This document shows, in pieces, positions 40,385-44,003 of a stretch of 44,003 bases of DNA. The DNA comes from an uncultured Clostridia bacterium (GTDB lineage: Bacteria; Bacillota; Clostridia; TANB77; CAG-508). Numbering within the stretch: the first letter of the stretch is position 1; every line of letters begins with the position of its first letter. Location of the stretch: assembly GCA_947630155.1 (NCBI GenBank), contig CANRGM010000002.1, positions 1 to 44,003 on the forward strand, read 5' to 3'. A program made the position numbers and the translations under genes. The notes beneath the pieces were generated by a model. It was not told where the DNA came from. It ran no database searches and worked only from the letters and a program-made list of their open reading frames with translations.

Positions 40385-41299
40385 TTATTTTACTCTATTA
40401 ATGAAAGATTGTATTGAATCACCTTTAGACATCCTAACTCTAGGTAATTCATAAGGATCATCACCCGGAAATACTCTTCCTCCTTTAGTGGTAAAAGCTA
40501 AAATGTAATTGCAGTCCTTTAAAGTTTGTTTACATTTATCATTAAAATGACCAAATGGATAGCAGAAAACTTTACAAGTATCACCTATTGATGAACGAGA
40601 GGCTTCCAGGTCTGCACATGCATTTTCATATGACATTGTTAGAAATGCACCTTTACCATCTGAACCTGCAATATGCATGTTATTTGAATGTGATTGAAAA
40701 TCTATTGAATCAGATTTATATTCAGATAATGTATTTCCATACCATGATGTTATTACAAAAGAGGTTGCTTTAAAATTATATTTTTCTAATATAGGTACAG
40801 CTAATCTAAAGAATGATTCATCACCATCATCTACAGTAAGTACTACACTTTTTAGAGGTAAACCATTTGAACCTGAAATATAACCTAAAACCTCATCCCA
40901 TGTTGGAGTATAGTAATTATTTTCAGACAGATATTTAATTTGTTCTTCAAAATTTGAGATTTCCATATAGTTGTTATCACGGCCAGTTTCACCTGCACTT
41001 GCATCATAGAAAAAGTGATACATTAGAACAGGTAGACCGCGTTCTTTAGAAAGTTGTATTTCTTCAGAAGATAAGCTTTCTATAACAGATGGCGTTGGTT
41101 CAGGTGTTGGTTCAGGTGATAGATTATCTGCACCTTCTGAGCTTGCTGATGTAGTGTTTGTGTTTTCATCTGTAGAGGTATTTGATTTGTTTTTATTAAA
41201 TAGCCAGATGATTAATATGATCAATAGTATGATTATGATAATAAAAAACTTTTTTGAATTATTTTTTTTCTTTTTTCTTGTTGGTGACAATGTAATCAA
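40385..41299 (-). CDS. Polysaccharide deacetylase (membrane-anchored)
   Basis: N-terminal TM; PVLMYHFFYD; LTVDDGDESFFRLAVPILEKYNFKATSFVI; FQSHSNNMH. Confidence 0.92.
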   Translation of the reverse strand: MITLSPTRKKKKNNSKKFFIIIIILLIILIIWLFNKNKSNTSTDENTNTTSASSEGADNLSPEPTPEPTPSVIESLSSEEIQLSKERGLPVLMYHFFYDASAGETGRDNNYMEISNFEEQIKYLSENNYYTPTWDEVLGYISGSNGLPLKSVVLTVDDGDESFFRLAVPILEKYNFKATSFVITSWYGNTLSEYKSDSIDFQSHSNNMHIAGSDGKGAFLTMSYENACADLEASRSSIGDTCKVFCYPFGHFNDKCKQTLKDCNYILAFTTKGGRVFPGDDPYELPRVRMSKGDSIQSFINRVK

Positions 41300-41470
41300 C
41301 TCCTTATTTTTTTGTCTTATAATATAATAAGGTATTAGTGTGATTTTTTCAAGTGTTTTTTTGAGAGTCCTAAAGAATAATATTCGTATATAGTTGCTTG
41401 AAAATTCACAATATGGACATAAAAGGGTATTATAATGTATAATAAAGATTGTAGAAAGGTTAGGGATTAT

Positions 41471-42148
41471 ATGACAGATATAACTATTTTAGTGGTTGAT
41501 GATGAATCAAGAATGAGAAAGTTAATAAAAGATTTTTTAGTTATAAAAGAATATAAAATATTGGAGGCTGTTGATGGAGAAGATGCCATAGATGTTTTTG
41601 AGAAAAATCAGGAAAAGATTGATTTAATTTTACTTGATGTAATGATGCCAAAATTAGATGGATGGTCAGTATTAAGGCAAATTAGGCAAAAGTCTAATGT
41701 TCCAATAATAATGCTTACAGCTAGAGGCGAGGAGCAGGATGAGTTATTTGGGTTCGAATTAGGTGTTGATGAGTATATATCAAAGCCCTTTAGTCCTAAA
41801 ATTTTAGTAGCTAGGGTAGAGGCCCTATTAAAAAGAACTAAAAAACAAGTTAGTAACATTTATGAGGTTGGTGGAATAGAGATAGATTCAGATGGTAGAA
41901 CAGTAAAGGTTGATTCTAAGTTAATCGAATTAAGTTTAAGAGAGTATGAATTATTAAAATATTTGGTAGATAATAAGGGAATAGCTTTATCAAGAGACAA
42001 AATTTTAAACAATGTGTGGAATTACGATTATTATGGGGATTCTAGAACAATAGATAGCCATATAAAAAAGATAAGACATAAATTAGGAAAAAAAGGTAAG
42101 TATATAGAAACTATTAGAGGGGTAGGATATAAGTTTGAAGTTAAATGA
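41471..42148 (+). CDS. OmpR/PhoB-family response regulator
   Basis: VVDDESRMRKLIKDFL, LLDVMMPKLDGWSVL, winged-helix LSLREYELLKYLVDNKG...TIRGVGYKFE. Confidence 0.95.
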   Translation: MTDITILVVDDESRMRKLIKDFLVIKEYKILEAVDGEDAIDVFEKNQEKIDLILLDVMMPKLDGWSVLRQIRQKSNVPIIMLTARGEEQDELFGFELGVDEYISKPFSPKILVARVEALLKRTKKQVSNIYEVGGIEIDSDGRTVKVDSKLIELSLREYELLKYLVDNKGIALSRDKILNNVWNYDYYGDSRTIDSHIKKIRHKLGKKGKYIETIRGVGYKFEVK

Positions 42149-43655
42149 GGAATTTTGTAAAATAAAAAAATGGTTAAAATCTGTAAGAATTAAACTTTTT
42201 TTTACACTATGTATTGTTATTACAATGATTATATTATTATTGATTATTGTAAATAATATTGTTTTAGAAAAATTTTACTTATATAACAAAACTAAAACAA
42301 TGAAATTGATTTATGAAGAAATTAATAAATCATATAATAATAATTTATCTTATGAAACAATAGAGCATAATTTAAAAGATTTGTCTATAAGAAATAATCT
42401 TGATATTGTGATAAAAACAAATGATAATATTTTAATTCTTGCAACTGATAAATATAAGATAGATTATGAAAATCAAATAAAATTTTTCTATAATTTAAAG
42501 AATAATGGAGAAAAGTTACAATCATTATATAATGAAGAAAATATTAATATAAATTTAATGAAAGAAGATGACACGAAAGTTAATTATATAGTAGTTTCAG
42601 CAGATTTGGATAATGGATATGAATTATATATGGAAACTCCAACAGCTGACTTACAAGAGAGTGCTAAAATTTCAAACAATTTATTGATAACTCTTGGAGG
42701 TGTGGTTATTATTATTTCTGGAATTATTGCATCTTTTGTGTCAAGAAAATTTACTGCACCAATATTGGAATTGAATGGAATTGCACAGAAAATGTCCAAT
42801 TTAGATTTTTCACAAAAATATGAAACTAAAGATGCAGAAGATGAAATTAATAATTTAGGTAAAAGTATCAATACAATGTCAGATAAATTGGAGAAAACTA
42901 TAAATCAATTGAAGGTAAATAATAGTGAACTAGAAAAGGATATTGAGCGAAAATCTAAAATAGATGAGATGAGAAAACAATTTATATCAGATGTATCTCA
43001 TGAATTAAAAACTCCTATTGCATTAATTCAAGGATATGCAGAGGGATTGGTTGAAAATGTGAATGTGGATAATGAGTCTAGAGAATTTTATGCAAATGTT
43101 ATACTAGATGAGGCTAATAAAATGGATATGCTTGTTAAACAATTATTGGAGTTAATGAAATTGGAGTATGGAAAACTTGAGTTTAATAATGAAAGCTTTG
43201 ATATTGTTTCTTTAATTAATGAGGTTATAAGAAAATCTAATGTTATGTTGGAAGAAAATAATATAAAAATTACATTTGATGAGAGTAATTCTATAATGGT
43301 TTATGCTGATGTATTTTATATAGAACAAATTATTACGAATTATCTTACAAATGCTATTAGGTATTCTAAAGAGATTGATGGAGAAAGGAAAATTGTTGTT
43401 AGTGTATCTTTGAATCCAGAGAAAAATAGAGTTAGAGTTAGTGTGTTTAATTCTGGTGATAATATTGAAGATAGTGAGTTACAGAAGATTTGGGGAAGGT
43501 TTTATAAGATTGATTCTTCTAGAAATAGAGAAAATGGTGGAACAGGGATAGGTTTGGCTTTTGTTAAGGCTATTATGAATAATTATAAGAATGAGTATGG
43601 AGCAGTTAATAAGGTTGGGGGAGTTGAGTTTTTCTTTGAGGTTGAGGTAGGTTGA
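42135..43655 (+). CDS. HAMP-domain sensor histidine kinase (TTG start, overlaps RR by 14 nt)
   Basis: Two TM segments, HAMP, SDVSHELKTPIALIQGYAEGL H-box, GGTGIGLAFVKAIM G-box. Confidence 0.94.
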   Translation: MKLNEEFCKIKKWLKSVRIKLFFTLCIVITMIILLLIIVNNIVLEKFYLYNKTKTMKLIYEEINKSYNNNLSYETIEHNLKDLSIRNNLDIVIKTNDNILILATDKYKIDYENQIKFFYNLKNNGEKLQSLYNEENININLMKEDDTKVNYIVVSADLDNGYELYMETPTADLQESAKISNNLLITLGGVVIIISGIIASFVSRKFTAPILELNGIAQKMSNLDFSQKYETKDAEDEINNLGKSINTMSDKLEKTINQLKVNNSELEKDIERKSKIDEMRKQFISDVSHELKTPIALIQGYAEGLVENVNVDNESREFYANVILDEANKMDMLVKQLLELMKLEYGKLEFNNESFDIVSLINEVIRKSNVMLEENNIKITFDESNSIMVYADVFYIEQIITNYLTNAIRYSKEIDGERKIVVSVSLNPEKNRVRVSVFNSGDNIEDSELQKIWGRFYKIDSSRNRENGGTGIGLAFVKAIMNNYKNEYGAVNKVGGVEFFFEVEVG

Positions 43656-43677
43656 TGTTTTTTGGGGGGCTTTTGCA

Positions 43678-43851
43678 GGGGGCCGTCCAATTCAATAGTT
43701 ATGTAACGCCGTTAAATATATTATTATTCCGTTCGTTTGCTGGCGTGGGAGTTTGGGAGGAAGACTTTAGGTGGGGGCGCCAAACTGCGCACTCCACTGC
43801 ATAATAATATATTTAACGGCGTTACATAACTATTGAATTGGACTACTCTAC
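43678..43851. repeat. Large hairpin element, copy 2
   Basis: Arms 43685-43727 and 43801-43843 exact reverse complements; loop 43728-43800; same as 8816-8989. Confidence 0.95.
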
Positions 43852-43913
43852 AGTTTCTTCCTTGAAAAAATATTAAATAGTAATTGTTATTTCGTTGATT
43901 TTGCGGAAAATAC

Positions 43914-43942
43914 TTGACTTTTCTTAAAAAAAAACATATTAT
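43914..43942 (+). promoter_or_regulatory. Putative promoter for right-edge gene
   Basis: TTGACT, 17-nt spacer, TATTAT (overlapping TATAAT). Confidence 0.6.
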
Positions 43943-43973
43943 AATAGAAAAAATAAAAAGGAGAGACAACCAT

Positions 43974-44003
43974 ATGCATACACAAATTTTAACTTCTAAG
44001 TAT
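43974..44003 (+). CDS. 5' end of a CDS truncated by window edge
   Basis: AAGGAGAG RBS then ATG CAT ACA CAA ATT TTA ACT TCT AAG TAT. Confidence 0.5.
   Translation, partial: MHTQILTSKY

Noticed and set aside
43724-43969. Minus-strand 81-aa ORF (43724-43969)
   Set aside because: Lies across the hairpin element arm and loop; no RBS or plausible protein composition; best explained by the repeat.

Overview
AT-rich (~30% GC) chromosomal segment, probably from an endospore-forming Clostridia-type Firmicute; a gut commensal origin is inference. The backbone is housekeeping and sporulation genes: YigZ, spo0A, yyaC, spoIVFA/spoIVFB-like pair, mscL, ssb-like, scpB, rpmB, a tiny spoVM missed by the ORF track, GH18 YaaH-like, greA, lemA/DUF2207, deoD, pyrG, yqeG, prepilin peptidase, M24 peptidase, and an OmpR-type two-component system. 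No tRNA, rRNA, CRISPR or transposase genes were recognised. The strongest unexplained signal is a dispersed two-copy element at 8816-8989 and 43678-43851. Each copy has 43-bp perfectly complementary AT-rich arms around a 73-nt GC-rich loop. Seven arm positions differ between copies and all seven are compensated on the opposite arm, while 67/73 loop positions are identical. Other notable systems: (i) two surface loci pairing dockerin-like proteins (M60-like peptidase; glucosaminidase) with membrane/wall-anchored cohesin-like partners; (ii) an MFS + ABC-F operon preceded by an 11-aa leader peptide and nested hairpins, resembling an antibiotic-inducible attenuator; (iii) an RBS-sequestering hairpin before a frameshifted polysaccharide deacetylase; (iv) a promoter-proximal terminator in the pyrG leader; (v) several conserved-looking small ORFs on the minus strand. 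Homology calls are from motif recognition only; no searches were run.
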